This document shows positions 22,995 to 30,166 of a stretch of DNA of 32,289 nucleotides, piece by piece (within the stretch, counting starts at the first letter, position 1; each line of letters opens with the position of its first letter). A program made the translations under genes and the position numbers. The DNA comes from Oscillospiraceae bacterium (GTDB lineage Bacteria; Bacillota; Clostridia; Oscillospirales; Oscillospiraceae): the NCBI GenBank assembly GCA_902784305.1, contig CACZUK010000009.1:1-32289 (forward strand), read 5' to 3'. The notes under the pieces were generated by a model. It was not told the DNA's origin, ran no database searches, and worked only from the letters and a program-made list of their open reading frames with translations.

Positions 22995-23023
22995 TTGAAA
23001 CCAGCCGCAATCTCATGTATAAT
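22995..23023 (+). promoter_or_regulatory. Promoter of the MgtC pair
   Basis: TTGAAA (22995-23000), 17 nt, TATAAT (23018-23023), about 70 nt before the first MgtC gene. Confidence 0.8.
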
Positions 23024-23038
23024 GGTGGTCAGAATGAC

Positions 23039-23059
23039 GGACGGCCTCCGCGGCCGTCC
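23039..23059 (+). other. Leader hairpin upstream of the first MgtC gene
   Basis: Perfect 8-bp stem GGACGGCC (23039-23046) with GGCCGTCC (23052-23059), loop TCCGC, starting about 8 nt after the expected transcript start. No T run follows. It may stabilise the mRNA 5' end; mgtC leaders in other bacteria are regulated, but I see no specific match. Confidence 0.5.
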
Positions 23060-23091
23060 CCATTCACACAGGAGAAAGAAGGGAATTGTCT

Positions 23092-23826
23092 ATGACTGCC
23101 ACACTGGCCGACCTCAGGCAGTTCACCCTCCTCTCTGTGACCCTGCGGCTGCTCCTGGCCGCGGGCGCGGGAGGCGTGGTGGGCTGGGGGCGGGCGAAAA
23201 AACAGAGAAACGCCGGTCTGCGCACCTATATGCTCATCAGCCTCGGCGCCGCCCTGACCATCCTCATCTCCCTGTACGAGTATGAGCTGCTTCAGGGCCG
23301 CTGGCACTACATCACGGAAATCGAGTCGATGAAGTTCGACGCCAGCCGCTTCGCTGCCCAGGTCATCAACGGCATCGGCTTCCTGGCCGCGGGCACCATC
23401 ATCGCCACCGGACACCAGCAGGTCTCCGGCCTCACCAGCGCCATCGGCCTGTTCGCCTGCGTCACCATGGGCATCGCCGCGGGCGCGGGCTTCTACGAGT
23501 GCGTGCTCATCGCCATGCTGCTCATCATCCTCTCTCTGGAGGTCATGCAGCCCATCAAGCTGGCCTTCAAGCGCAGGCTGCGCAACATCACCCTGCTGGT
23601 GGAGTTCGATGAGCTGGAGTCCGTCAACGTCATCACCGACTACCTCCACAGCCGCGGCGTGCACATCTACGACCTGGACATCGAGCGCACCCGGCGCAAG
23701 GGCGACAAGATGCCCTGCGCGGTGCTCGTACTCAAGCTGTCCCGGGAGAATGCCTCCCACTCCGCCATGCTCTCCACCCTGGCCGAGCTGGATTGCGTCC
23801 ACTCCGTCCAAGAGCTCATTTCCTGA
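23092..23826 (+). CDS. MgtC/SapB-family membrane protein, diverged member
   Basis: 244 aa. Four to five membrane helices in the first 150 residues with the MgtC plan: GLRTYMLISLGAAL, a second block AAQVINGIGFLAAGTII, then GLTSAIGLFACVTMGIAAGAGFY. The usual Glu-Arg of the N-terminal motif (GxER) is replaced here by GWGRAKKQ, so it is diverged. A cytoplasmic ACT-like C-terminal domain covers about 165-244. Family members act in magnesium limitation, acid stress or membrane potential control; the exact role is unclear. ATG 23092 follows AAGGG by 8 nt; TTG 23086 is too near it. The paralogue follows after 12 nt. Confidence 0.85.
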   Translation: MTATLADLRQFTLLSVTLRLLLAAGAGGVVGWGRAKKQRNAGLRTYMLISLGAALTILISLYEYELLQGRWHYITEIESMKFDASRFAAQVINGIGFLAAGTIIATGHQQVSGLTSAIGLFACVTMGIAAGAGFYECVLIAMLLIILSLEVMQPIKLAFKRRLRNITLLVEFDELESVNVITDYLHSRGVHIYDLDIERTRRKGDKMPCAVLVLKLSRENASHSAMLSTLAELDCVHSVQELIS

Positions 23827-23838
23827 GGAGGTGCCACC

Positions 23839-24534
23839 TTGATTCCCCTGCTTGATTCCCTCCGGGACGTGACCACTCTGTCTGTCCTCCTGCGCCTGAC
23901 TCTGGCCTTCCTCTGCGGCAGCGCCATCGGCATCGAGCGCTCCTACAAAAACCGGCCCGCCGGGTTCCGCACCCATATGCTCGTCTGCGTCGGCGCCGCC
24001 ATCGCCGCCCTCACCGGCCAGTACCTCTATCTGGTCATGCACATGCCCACCGACATCTCCCGCCTGGGCGCTCAGGTGGTCTCCGGCCTGGGCTTCATCG
24101 GCGGCGGCACCATCATCGTCACCCGGGACCACACCGTCAAGGGCCTCACCACCGCCGCGGGCCTCTGGGCAGCCGGCGTCATCGGCCTGGCCGCCGGCTC
24201 CGGCTTCTTTGAGGGCGCCGTCCTGGCCACCGCGCTCATCATCATCATTGAGACCTGCTTCGCCGGGCTGAGCAAGCAGCTGCGCTCCAACCCCGAGCTG
24301 CGCTGGGTGGTCCACTACCACGCCAAGGGCGCGCTGGACCAGGTCATGCGCTACTGCAAGGACCGCAGACTCGCCATCACCAACCTCCAAATCACCGGTG
24401 CCAGCGACGGCGCGCAGAGCGCTTACTCCGCCGTCATCACCATGCGCCCCAACGCCGCCGTCAAGCCCCAGCTCCTGCTGGAGCATGTGCGCGCCATGGA
24501 GGGCATCATCTCCGTGGACGATTTGGCCCCCTGA
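23839..24534 (+). CDS. MgtC/SapB-family membrane protein, canonical member
   Basis: 231 aa, TTG start at 23839 fixed by GAGGAGG (23825-23831) with 7-nt spacing, partly inside the last codons of the upstream gene. It keeps the conserved MgtC motifs: IGIERSYKNRPAGFRTHMLVCVGAA, GAQVVSGLGFIGGGTII, VKGLTTAAGLWAAGVIGLA. The ACT-like C-terminal domain (about 150-231) differs from that of its upstream paralogue. The 12-nt gap indicates one operon and perhaps a hetero-oligomer of the two proteins. Confidence 0.88.
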   Translation: MIPLLDSLRDVTTLSVLLRLTLAFLCGSAIGIERSYKNRPAGFRTHMLVCVGAAIAALTGQYLYLVMHMPTDISRLGAQVVSGLGFIGGGTIIVTRDHTVKGLTTAAGLWAAGVIGLAAGSGFFEGAVLATALIIIIETCFAGLSKQLRSNPELRWVVHYHAKGALDQVMRYCKDRRLAITNLQITGASDGAQSAYSAVITMRPNAAVKPQLLLEHVRAMEGIISVDDLAP

Positions 24535-24616
24535 CCCGTTTGAACCAGTTTTTTCTGTCATTTTTGTCGCTTTTTGGGGGATTTTGACCAAGATTTCCGC
24601 AGGCGCCGCCCAGTCA

Positions 24617-24645
24617 TTGACAAGCTCCCCTTTTTCTGCTAGTAT
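24617..24645 (+). promoter_or_regulatory. Promoter of fabH
   Basis: Perfect TTGACA (24617-24622), 17 nt ending TGC, TAGTAT (24640-24645). Extended -10 compensates for the weaker hexamer. Confidence 0.65.
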
Positions 24646-24661
24646 GGGAAACCAGATGGCG

Positions 24662-24686
24662 GGAGCTCCTCCCGTCCCCGTTTTTT
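24662..24686 (+). other. Hairpin with following T run in the fabH leader
   Basis: CGGGAG (24660-24665) pairs with CTCCCG (24669-24674), loop CTC, then TCCCCG and TTTTTT (24681-24686). The T run is 6 nt past the stem, so termination would be weak. It could be a leaky attenuator or the end of upstream transcription. No FapR box is seen. Confidence 0.4.
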
Positions 24687-24717
24687 CGACTGCTTTGACA
24701 CATAAGAGGGTTTTCCT

Positions 24718-25680
24718 ATGAGCTTTCAAATTCTCGGCACGGGCAGCTATCTGCCCCCCAAGGTCGTGACCAATGAGGACCTGACGGTCTTCCTGGACAC
24801 CAGCGACGAGTGGATTGCCTCCCGCTGCGGCATCCGGCAGCGCCATGTGGTCACCAACGAGACCACCTCCGAGCTGGCCACCGAGGCCGCCCGCCGCGCC
24901 CTGGAGAACGCCAACACCGCCCCCGGGGAAATCGACATGGTGCTCTGCGCCAGCGTCAGCGGGGAGTACGTCAGCCCCCTCCTGGCCTGCCTGGTACAGC
25001 GCAACCTGGGCCTCCCCGCCACCACCCGCTGCCTGGACGTGAACGCCGCCTGCACCGCCTGGGTCTACCTGATGGAGACTGCCGCGGCCTTCTTCGCCCG
25101 GGGCGGCATCCGCAAAATGCTGGTCATCGGCGCGGAGAGCATGAGCCGCATTCTGAACTGGCACGACCGCTCCACCTGCGTCCTCTTCGGTGACGGCGCC
25201 GGTGCCGCCGTGCTCGCCCCCGGTGAGAACTATCTGGCCTCCTCCTTCGAAACCCAGGGCGGCGACGATGTCATCGCCGTGCCCACCAAGAAGGGCATCT
25301 CCCCCTGGTACGACCGGGAGGAAAAGCTGCCCCTGGTCCACATGAACGGTCAGGAGACCTACAAGTTCGCCGTGAGCAACTTCCCCAGGCGCGTCAAGGA
25401 GGCGCTGGAGAAGGCCGGGCTGGAGGAGTCCGATTTGGACTGGGTCATCCCCCATCAGGCCAACGAGCGCATCATCATGGGCGCCGCACGCCGCATGAAG
25501 GGCATCCCGAAGGACCACTTCTGCGTCAACATCCAGAAGTACGGCAACACCTCCGCCGCCAGCATCCCCATCGCTCTGGACGAGTGGAACCGGGCCGGAA
25601 AGTTCCAGCGCGGCGAGCTGCTGTGCATGGTCGCCTTCGGCGGCGGCCTGAGCAGCGCGGCCTGCATTGTGCGCTGGTGA
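24718..25680 (+). CDS. fabH: 3-oxoacyl-ACP synthase III
   Basis: Condenses acetyl-CoA (or branched primers) with malonyl-ACP to start fatty-acid synthesis. 320 aa. The triad is complete: Cys112 (NAACTAW), His246 (IPHQAN) and Asn277 (YGNTSAAS), with the usual glycine-rich end GGGLSSA. ATG 24718 follows AGAGGG (24705-24710) by 7 nt. FabH normally opens a fab cluster (fabK, fabD, fabG, acpP); here it is followed only by a DUF1667 gene, 4 nt away, then a terminator. It may be a second FabH or the main one placed outside the cluster. Confidence 0.93.
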   Translation: MSFQILGTGSYLPPKVVTNEDLTVFLDTSDEWIASRCGIRQRHVVTNETTSELATEAARRALENANTAPGEIDMVLCASVSGEYVSPLLACLVQRNLGLPATTRCLDVNAACTAWVYLMETAAAFFARGGIRKMLVIGAESMSRILNWHDRSTCVLFGDGAGAAVLAPGENYLASSFETQGGDDVIAVPTKKGISPWYDREEKLPLVHMNGQETYKFAVSNFPRRVKEALEKAGLEESDLDWVIPHQANERIIMGAARRMKGIPKDHFCVNIQKYGNTSAASIPIALDEWNRAGKFQRGELLCMVAFGGGLSSAACIVRW

Positions 25681-25684
25681 GCAC

Positions 25685-26041
25685 ATGAGCCGACAAATCA
25701 ACTGCGTCTGCTGCCCCAGAGGCTGCGCCGTCACGGTGGACGAGTCCGGCACCGTCAGCGGCAACGGCTGCCGCAATGGGCGCGCCTACGCCCTGGAGCA
25801 GCTGGGCAATCCCCGGCGGCGCGTCACGGGTGAAATTCGCGTCCGCGGCGCGGCGGTGGAGCGCTGCCCCGTGAAGACGGACCGTCCGGTTCCCGTGGAT
25901 TATCTGGAGGAGCTGGAGGCCCTGCTGCGCGCCACGGTGGTGGAGGCCCCCGTTTATGTGAGTCAGGTGCTTCTGCGGGACGTGTGCGGCACCGGGGCGA
26001 ATGTGGTCAGCTGCGCCAGCCTGTCCCGGCGCGACAATTAA
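25685..26041 (+). CDS. DUF1667 cysteine-motif protein
   Basis: 118 aa. N-terminal CVCCPRGC and GNGCRNG motifs give the C-x2-C-x3-C...C pattern of DUF1667, which probably binds an iron-sulfur cluster or metal. It ends with CPVKTDRPVPVDYLEELE and VVEAPVYVSQVLLRDVCGTGANVVSC. In other Clostridia this family usually sits in operons with glycerol-3-phosphate dehydrogenase-like flavoproteins; here it follows fabH by 4 nt, with a weak GGTGA as SD. The function is unknown. A strong terminator begins 9 nt after its stop. Confidence 0.8.
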   Translation: MSRQINCVCCPRGCAVTVDESGTVSGNGCRNGRAYALEQLGNPRRRVTGEIRVRGAAVERCPVKTDRPVPVDYLEELEALLRATVVEAPVYVSQVLLRDVCGTGANVVSCASLSRRDN

Positions 26042-26049
26042 ATTGAGCG

Positions 26050-26087
26050 AAAAGGACCGTTTCCAGTGTGAAACGGTCCTTTTTTTA
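26050..26087. terminator. Bidirectional terminator between the DUF1667 gene and spoIIIAE
   Basis: Perfect 14-bp stem AAAAGGACCGTTTC (26050-26063) with its complement at 26070-26083, loop CAGTGT, T7 on the plus strand and T-rich on the minus strand. The spoIIIAE stop codon lies in its right edge, so the operon ends here. Confidence 0.93.
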
Positions 26088-27185
26088 TCCTACTGCCACG
26101 GAAAGCGTGGCAAAGAGGGAGATGAGCACCAGCAGCGCCGCAGTGGCCGTCATGCCCAGCACCAGCGAAAAGGCCGAGGCGATGTCCCCGATGAGCCGGG
26201 CCACCCGGCTGCCGCTGAGCACCTCCGAGAGCACCGAGGCCAGCCGGTACATCAGATATTGCACCCCCAGCCGCACAAAGGCCCCCAGCGCCAGTCCCAG
26301 CACCGCCACTACCCCGAAGCTGCCCACGATGCCCTTCAGCAGCCCCACCCCGGAGAGCACCGTGTCCGTGGCGTTGGAGAGAATGCCGCCCACCACCGGC
26401 ACCATGGAGGAAATCACCGAGCGGGTCAGCCGGATGGTAACGGCGTCCGCTCCGGCGGCGGCGGCGCTGGTCAGGGACAGGTAGCCGGTGAAGGCCAGCA
26501 GCAGCGCCGAGAGCGTCGCCGTCACACACCAGCGGATGGCCTTGCCAATCTGCTCCAGGCCCTGATTGCCCGTCACCGCGGCGGAGACACAGGCAGCGGC
26601 GTACAGATAGACCATGGGCAGCAGCACCTTGTCCATCAGCGTCACAAGACCGTCCGCGAAGAGGAAGGTGCCCACCTGCCGGGCCGTCGCGCCCGTGAAG
26701 GAGCCGCTGGCCGCGGAGACCGCCGTCATTACGGGGATGAGGAGGGTCGAGAAGGTCCAAATCTCCCCCACCGCCGTGCGGCCCAGACTCATCAGGGAGT
26801 GTACGTCGGTCACGGACACCGCCGCCACCGTCAGGGCGCCCACCAGCACGCCGGGCTGCTCTCCGGCACCCGTCAGCGCCCCCAGAACCCCCATGACCTC
26901 GCTCAGCAGCACCGCCAGCAGCAGCGTCAGAGCCGTCCGGCTGGCCTGGGTGATTGCCTCGCGCAGACGGGTCGAAAGGGCCTCTCCCAGTCGGGAAAGT
27001 CCCTCGTGCAGGTCGAAGTCCCGGTCCAGCTCCAGTTGAACGCCAGAGGCTCCCGCAGCGCGCTCCAGCGCCTCGGTGTCGAGGCTTTCCCACTGGGCGT
27101 CTGTTACATTTACGGCGCAGCAGGGGACGAAACAGAGAGATAATACCGCAAAAACTGCAATCAAACAGCAGATAGTTCGTTTCAT
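26085..27185 (-). CDS. spoIIIAE: Stage III sporulation protein AE
   Basis: 366 aa. Signal peptide or first helix (MKRTICCLIAVFAVLSL), a short outer region, then about seven or eight membrane helices, the SpoIIIAE family plan. Part of the channel between mother cell and forespore needed for late forespore gene expression. ATG 27185 overlaps the spoIIIAD stop as ATGA; the much longer open frame upstream is only a shadow of spoIIIAD. The stop is 2 nt inside a terminator, so no AF, AG or AH follows. Confidence 0.9.
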   Translation of the reverse strand: MKRTICCLIAVFAVLSLCFVPCCAVNVTDAQWESLDTEALERAAGASGVQLELDRDFDLHEGLSRLGEALSTRLREAITQASRTALTLLLAVLLSEVMGVLGALTGAGEQPGVLVGALTVAAVSVTDVHSLMSLGRTAVGEIWTFSTLLIPVMTAVSAASGSFTGATARQVGTFLFADGLVTLMDKVLLPMVYLYAAACVSAAVTGNQGLEQIGKAIRWCVTATLSALLLAFTGYLSLTSAAAAGADAVTIRLTRSVISSMVPVVGGILSNATDTVLSGVGLLKGIVGSFGVVAVLGLALGAFVRLGVQYLMYRLASVLSEVLSGSRVARLIGDIASAFSLVLGMTATAALLVLISLFATLSVAVG

Positions 27186-27568
27186 ATCATGTTCTGAATC
27201 AGGTCGAGTACCGCGTGAAGCAGGGGCAGCGCCGCGTAGAGGGCGCACACCCCGCCGCACAGCTCCAGCGTCAGGGCCAGACCGCCCGCCTGCGCGTCCC
27301 GGCACAGCTGCGCCCCCAGCCCCGTGACCAGCGCGATGCCCGTGGTGCGCAGCAGCGGACCCAGCAGCAGCGGGTCCAGTCCGGCAAGGGTGGAAAGCTC
27401 TTGCATCAGGTCCAGCAGCGTGCCCAGTCCGTGCAGCAGAGACAGGACCAGAAACAGGCTCCCCGCCAGCCCCAGCAGCAGCGCGTACTCCCCCGCCCGG
27501 GGCCGCAGAAACACCGCGAGAATCGCGCACACCAGCGCCGCCGCCGTCAGCCGGAACACCGAGGGCAT
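27182..27568 (-). CDS. spoIIIAD: Stage III sporulation protein AD
   Basis: 128 aa with four hydrophobic helices (for example LTAAALVCAILAVFL and EYALLLGLAGSLFLVLSLL), as in SpoIIIAD. Start ATG 27568 shares its A with the spoIIIAC stop (TGATG), and its stop overlaps the spoIIIAE start (ATGA), so AC, AD and AE are tightly coupled. Confidence 0.9.
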   Translation of the reverse strand: MPSVFRLTAAALVCAILAVFLRPRAGEYALLLGLAGSLFLVLSLLHGLGTLLDLMQELSTLAGLDPLLLGPLLRTTGIALVTGLGAQLCRDAQAGGLALTLELCGGVCALYAALPLLHAVLDLIQNMI

Positions 27569-27762
27569 CACAGTCCGAACAGGCTCTTGACGAGCTCAAA
27601 CAGGGCGCTGATTTGCTGCACCACCATCATCAGCACCACCACCAGCCCGGTCAGCGTCACCATGGTGGCCTGCTCGTCCCGGCCGGAGCGGGTGAGCACC
27701 TGGTTGAGCACCGAGACCAGTATCCCGATGGCGGCGATTTTGAAAATCAGGTCCACGTCCAT
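27568..27762 (-). CDS. spoIIIAC: Stage III sporulation protein AC
   Basis: 64 aa, the normal size. Two helices around LIFKIAAIGILVSVLNQVL and a second from VTLTGLVVVLMMV, with the conserved SGRDEQA between. ATG 27762 is preceded by AAGGGGG with 6-nt spacing; the longer frame to 27900 runs through the tandem repeats and has no ribosome site. About 200 bases separate it from spoIIIAB, more than usual in this operon. Confidence 0.9.
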   Translation of the reverse strand: MDVDLIFKIAAIGILVSVLNQVLTRSGRDEQATMVTLTGLVVVLMMVVQQISALFELVKSLFGL

Positions 27763-27878
27763 ATGTAGCCCCCTTCTTTGCGGTTGCGTTCTTGGATTCT
27801 GCGTATATCTTCCGGTTTTTTGGTAAATCGGTCTGTTTTGTCCGGTTTTCTCCAATTCCGGAGCGATTTTGCAGCGGT

Positions 27879-27994
27879 ACAGGAGCGTCATCACCGCCAA
27901 CGGCGCTACAGGAGCGTCGCCACCGCCAACAGCGCTACAGGAGCGTCACCACCGCCAACAGCGCTACAGGAGCGTCACCACCGCCAGCAGCGCC
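27879..27994 (-). repeat. Four tandem copies of a 29-bp unit at the 3' end of spoIIIAB
   Basis: Units start at 27879, 27908, 27937 and 27966, exactly 29 bp apart, with 1-3 differences from each other. The unit at 27966-27994 is the end of the spoIIIAB coding sequence; the first base of the stop (TAG) falls in the unit and the other two in the adjoining one. The other three copies lie between spoIIIAB and spoIIIAC. The array therefore looks like repeated duplication of the gene's last codons. Confidence 0.93.
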
Positions 27995-28470
27995 GCCGAC
28001 ACACTCAGGGTGTACCACAGCCGCCGACGCTCCCTCAGCGCCGCCTCCCGGGCTTCGGCCCGCTCCCTCAGTTCCCGGCCCACAGAGGCGAGGCACTGGC
28101 ACTGTTCCTCCACGGAGCAGCGGCCCAGCACCCGGCCCGGGCGCTCCAGGAGCCGACGTTCCGCTTGATTCAGATGTAAAGCGGTATCACTTGCCATATT
28201 GTCCCACTGCGTGGAAAAGTCCGCTGTTTCCAGGTTATTTAGGGCAATTCTGCCAAATATACGGGCTAGTTCTTCCCCACCAGCGCGCTGTGCCTCCCGG
28301 AGCAGCACGTCCATGGCGCTGGAGCGCTCCCGCAGCTCCCGCTCCATGGCGCTCAGCGCTTCGCTAAGGCCGCGGAGCTGACGGATGCATTTTCGCTCCC
28401 GCCTCACCTGCTCCTGGCAGGTCCAGACGGCCCCCAGCAGCACCCCCAGCGCGCCCATGGCCCTAATCAT
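27964..28470 (-). CDS. spoIIIAB: Stage III sporulation protein AB
   Basis: 168 aa from ATG 28470. N-terminal helix (MIRAMGALGVLLGAVW), a long helical domain with the SpoIIIAB pattern (LRGLSEALSAMERELRERS... then GRCSVEEQCQCL), and a C-terminal helix ending AALLAVVTLL. ATG 28470 gives the typical family N-terminus and an 8-nt overlap with the spoIIIAA stop; ATG 28488 (6 residues longer) and ATG 28458 are alternatives, none with a clear SD. The last 29 bp are tandemly duplicated downstream. Confidence 0.87.
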   Translation of the reverse strand: MIRAMGALGVLLGAVWTCQEQVRRERKCIRQLRGLSEALSAMERELRERSSAMDVLLREAQRAGGEELARIFGRIALNNLETADFSTQWDNMASDTALHLNQAERRLLERPGRVLGRCSVEEQCQCLASVGRELRERAEAREAALRERRRLWYTLSVSAALLAVVTLL

Positions 28471-29353
28471 CCAGCCGGACCAGCTCATAGCTTCGCCGCC
28501 CGCCCGCCCGGTGGATGAGCACCGCGTGGGAGAAGATGTGCTCCGCCAACAGGCGGCGGTAGAGGGGGCGCTGACGCAGCTCCGCCACGCTGGCGGCGTG
28601 GGCCGTGGCCAGCACCGGCACCGCGCAGTTCGCCGCGCGGGAGAGGGCGTCCAAATCCTCCGGGGCGGTGATTTCGTCCGCGGCCAGCAGTTGGGGACTC
28701 ATGCTGCGCAGGAGCAGCAGCAGGCCCTCCGCCTTGGAGCAGCCGTCCAGCACGTCGGTGTGCTCGCCCACGTCGAACTGGGGGACCCCCTTCCAGAGGC
28801 CCGCCACCTCCCCCCGTTCGTCCGCGAGACACGGACGCAGGCCGTACTCGTCCGAGGCCAGACGCAGCAGCTCCCGCAGCAGCGTGGTCTTCCCGCCGCC
28901 GGGCGGTGAGAGCAGCAGCGCCGAACGAATTTCACCGCCGAAAAGCGGTTCTGCCAGCGCTCCGGCGATATTCCGCACAGGATGGGCCACCCGGAGACAC
29001 AGGGAGGACAATTGCCGAAGGCCGTGGATGCGCCCCTCCCGCACGTCCACAGAGCCAACGACGCCGATACGATGTCCGCCCGGTACGGTCAGGAAGCCGG
29101 AACGCAGCTGCTCCCGCACCGCGTGGAGGCTGGCCCGGGTGGCAAGCTCCAGCGTCAGATGCAGCTCCTCCTCCGTCACCAGCACCCGCGCGCCCCGGCG
29201 GAGCACAGGCCGCTCCCGGCCGTCCGCTCCAGCCGCCGTCAGAGGCCGGAGCGCCCGCAGGTGCAGCTCCTCCGCGTCGATGAGACTCTCCTGCACTGCC
29301 TCCCGCAGCCGCAGCGGAAGGTTCAGCACGGCCTGTTCCAACGCCTTGTTCAC
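28463..29353 (-). CDS. spoIIIAA: Stage III sporulation protein AA (ATPase)
   Basis: 296 aa secretion-type ATPase of the spoIIIA channel. The N-terminal domain carries VPGGHRIGVVG; Walker A is SPPGGGKTT near residues 146-154 and Walker B LLAADEI near 225, followed by the family's ATAHA. GTG 29353 is chosen because it gives the usual N-terminus and an AAAGGGG run lies 10 nt upstream; the longest frame starts at TTG 29413 with a Pro/Gly-rich leader that is unlike the family. A spoIIR terminator lies upstream, so the operon needs its own promoter. A CATAGATT at 29419-29412 slightly resembles a sigma-E -10, but no -35 fits. Confidence 0.9.
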   Translation of the reverse strand: MNKALEQAVLNLPLRLREAVQESLIDAEELHLRALRPLTAAGADGRERPVLRRGARVLVTEEELHLTLELATRASLHAVREQLRSGFLTVPGGHRIGVVGSVDVREGRIHGLRQLSSLCLRVAHPVRNIAGALAEPLFGGEIRSALLLSPPGGGKTTLLRELLRLASDEYGLRPCLADERGEVAGLWKGVPQFDVGEHTDVLDGCSKAEGLLLLLRSMSPQLLAADEITAPEDLDALSRAANCAVPVLATAHAASVAELRQRPLYRRLLAEHIFSHAVLIHRAGGRRSYELVRLDD

Positions 29354-29429
29354 GCCTGTTTGTCCCCTTTCCCGTCCTGGATTGCCCGGACCCGGATTGC
29401 TTGTCTGGGACAATCTATGGCGATGGGCA

Positions 29430-29458
29430 GAAGAAAAGAACCGGTCTTCGCCGGTTCC
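29430..29458 (-). terminator. Terminator after spoIIR
   Basis: Minus strand GAACCGG (29457-29451), loop CGAAGA, CCGGTTC (29444-29438), then TTTTCTT. It starts 4 nt after the spoIIR stop codon. Confidence 0.8.
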
Positions 29459-29461
29459 CTC

Positions 29462-30106
29462 TCAATTGCTCTTTGCACCCTCCTGACGCTCCGCCCGGAG
29501 CGCCGTGCGCAGCTCCTCCCACAGCTCCACACAGCGCCAGCGCAGCTCGCAGCGCGTCTGCGCCTGCTCCATCAGCGCCACGTCGTCCTCGGTGAGGCCC
29601 TGGGCCATGGCAGTTTCGCTCAGCTCCTCCGCACCAACAAGGCACAGGCTGGGAAAGAGCACGCACCACCAGTTGTGCCCCTCGGCTCGGCCCAGCTCCA
29701 CCCGAAGCGCCTGATACGTCCCGGCGGGCAGGGAGAAGCCCTCGTAGGCCGTGGCCGGGAAGGGCGCGTACTCCAGACGCACCCGGACCCGCTGGTCCTT
29801 CCCGCTTTGCCGCACCACCGCCGCGCCAGCCTCGGCCAGCTCCGGAAGGGACGCGCTCAGCCGCTCCCGGGCCTCCGGGAGGCTGTGGACACCTTCCAAC
29901 AGGCTATCGGCGCGTTGGAGCACCGCGTCCCGGACCTCCAGCTTCAGGCTCTGGTCTGCCGCGGCGTCGGAGTTGGCCACCACATGCAGGCGCAGCAGCC
30001 GGGAGGCCAGCTGCGTCTGCCGGTTCACAGCCCAGCCGTAGCTCAGCAGGGAAAGGCTCAGCGCCGCCAGCAGCACCGATGCGGCGATTGTGCGAAAAAT
30101 CCTCAT
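29462..30106 (-). CDS. spoIIR: Stage II sporulation protein R
   Basis: 214 aa. Forespore-made secreted protein that triggers SpoIIGA to process pro-sigma-E in the mother cell. Signal-peptide-like N-terminus (MRIFRTIAASVLLAALSLSLLSYGWA), then the SpoIIR signatures LRLHVVANSDAAADQSLKLEVRDAVL and GHNWWCVLFPSLC. ATG 30106 gives the usual family start; ATG 30121 adds MDGVF. Neither has a strong SD. The start codon follows directly the T run of an inverted repeat that ends the ispE transcript. A sigma-F/G-like promoter lies in the same place. It is next to spoIIIA, which groups two sporulation checkpoints. Confidence 0.9.
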   Translation of the reverse strand: MRIFRTIAASVLLAALSLSLLSYGWAVNRQTQLASRLLRLHVVANSDAAADQSLKLEVRDAVLQRADSLLEGVHSLPEARERLSASLPELAEAGAAVVRQSGKDQRVRVRLEYAPFPATAYEGFSLPAGTYQALRVELGRAEGHNWWCVLFPSLCLVGAEELSETAMAQGLTEDDVALMEQAQTRCELRWRCVELWEELRTALRAERQEGAKSN

Positions 30107-30152
30107 AAAAACACCGTCCATACCGATTTCTACCAGTATGGACGGTGTTTTT
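30107..30152 (-). terminator. Terminator of ispE, ending at the spoIIR start codon
   Basis: Perfect 16-bp stem: AAAAACACCGTCCATA (30107-30122) with its complement at 30137-30152 and a 14-nt loop. Read on the minus strand it ends in GTTTTT directly followed by the spoIIR ATG at 30106, so terminator and spoIIR leader are the same DNA. Confidence 0.88.
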
Positions 30153-30164
30153 GACTTTTATACC
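30134..30164 (-). promoter_or_regulatory. Sigma-F/G-like promoter of spoIIR
   Basis: Minus strand GGTATA (30164-30159), 18 nt, CATACTG (30140-30134). This fits the forespore sigma pattern (-35 near TGNATA, -10 near CATACTA). Its -10 is inside the left arm of the terminator stem, so the spoIIR transcript would begin in the loop and lack the hairpin. Confidence 0.6.
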
Positions 30165-30166
30165 AC

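Noticed and set aside
27879-27994. CRISPR-like array of 29-bp repeats
   Set aside because: Units are directly adjacent with no spacers and derive from the spoIIIAB gene end.
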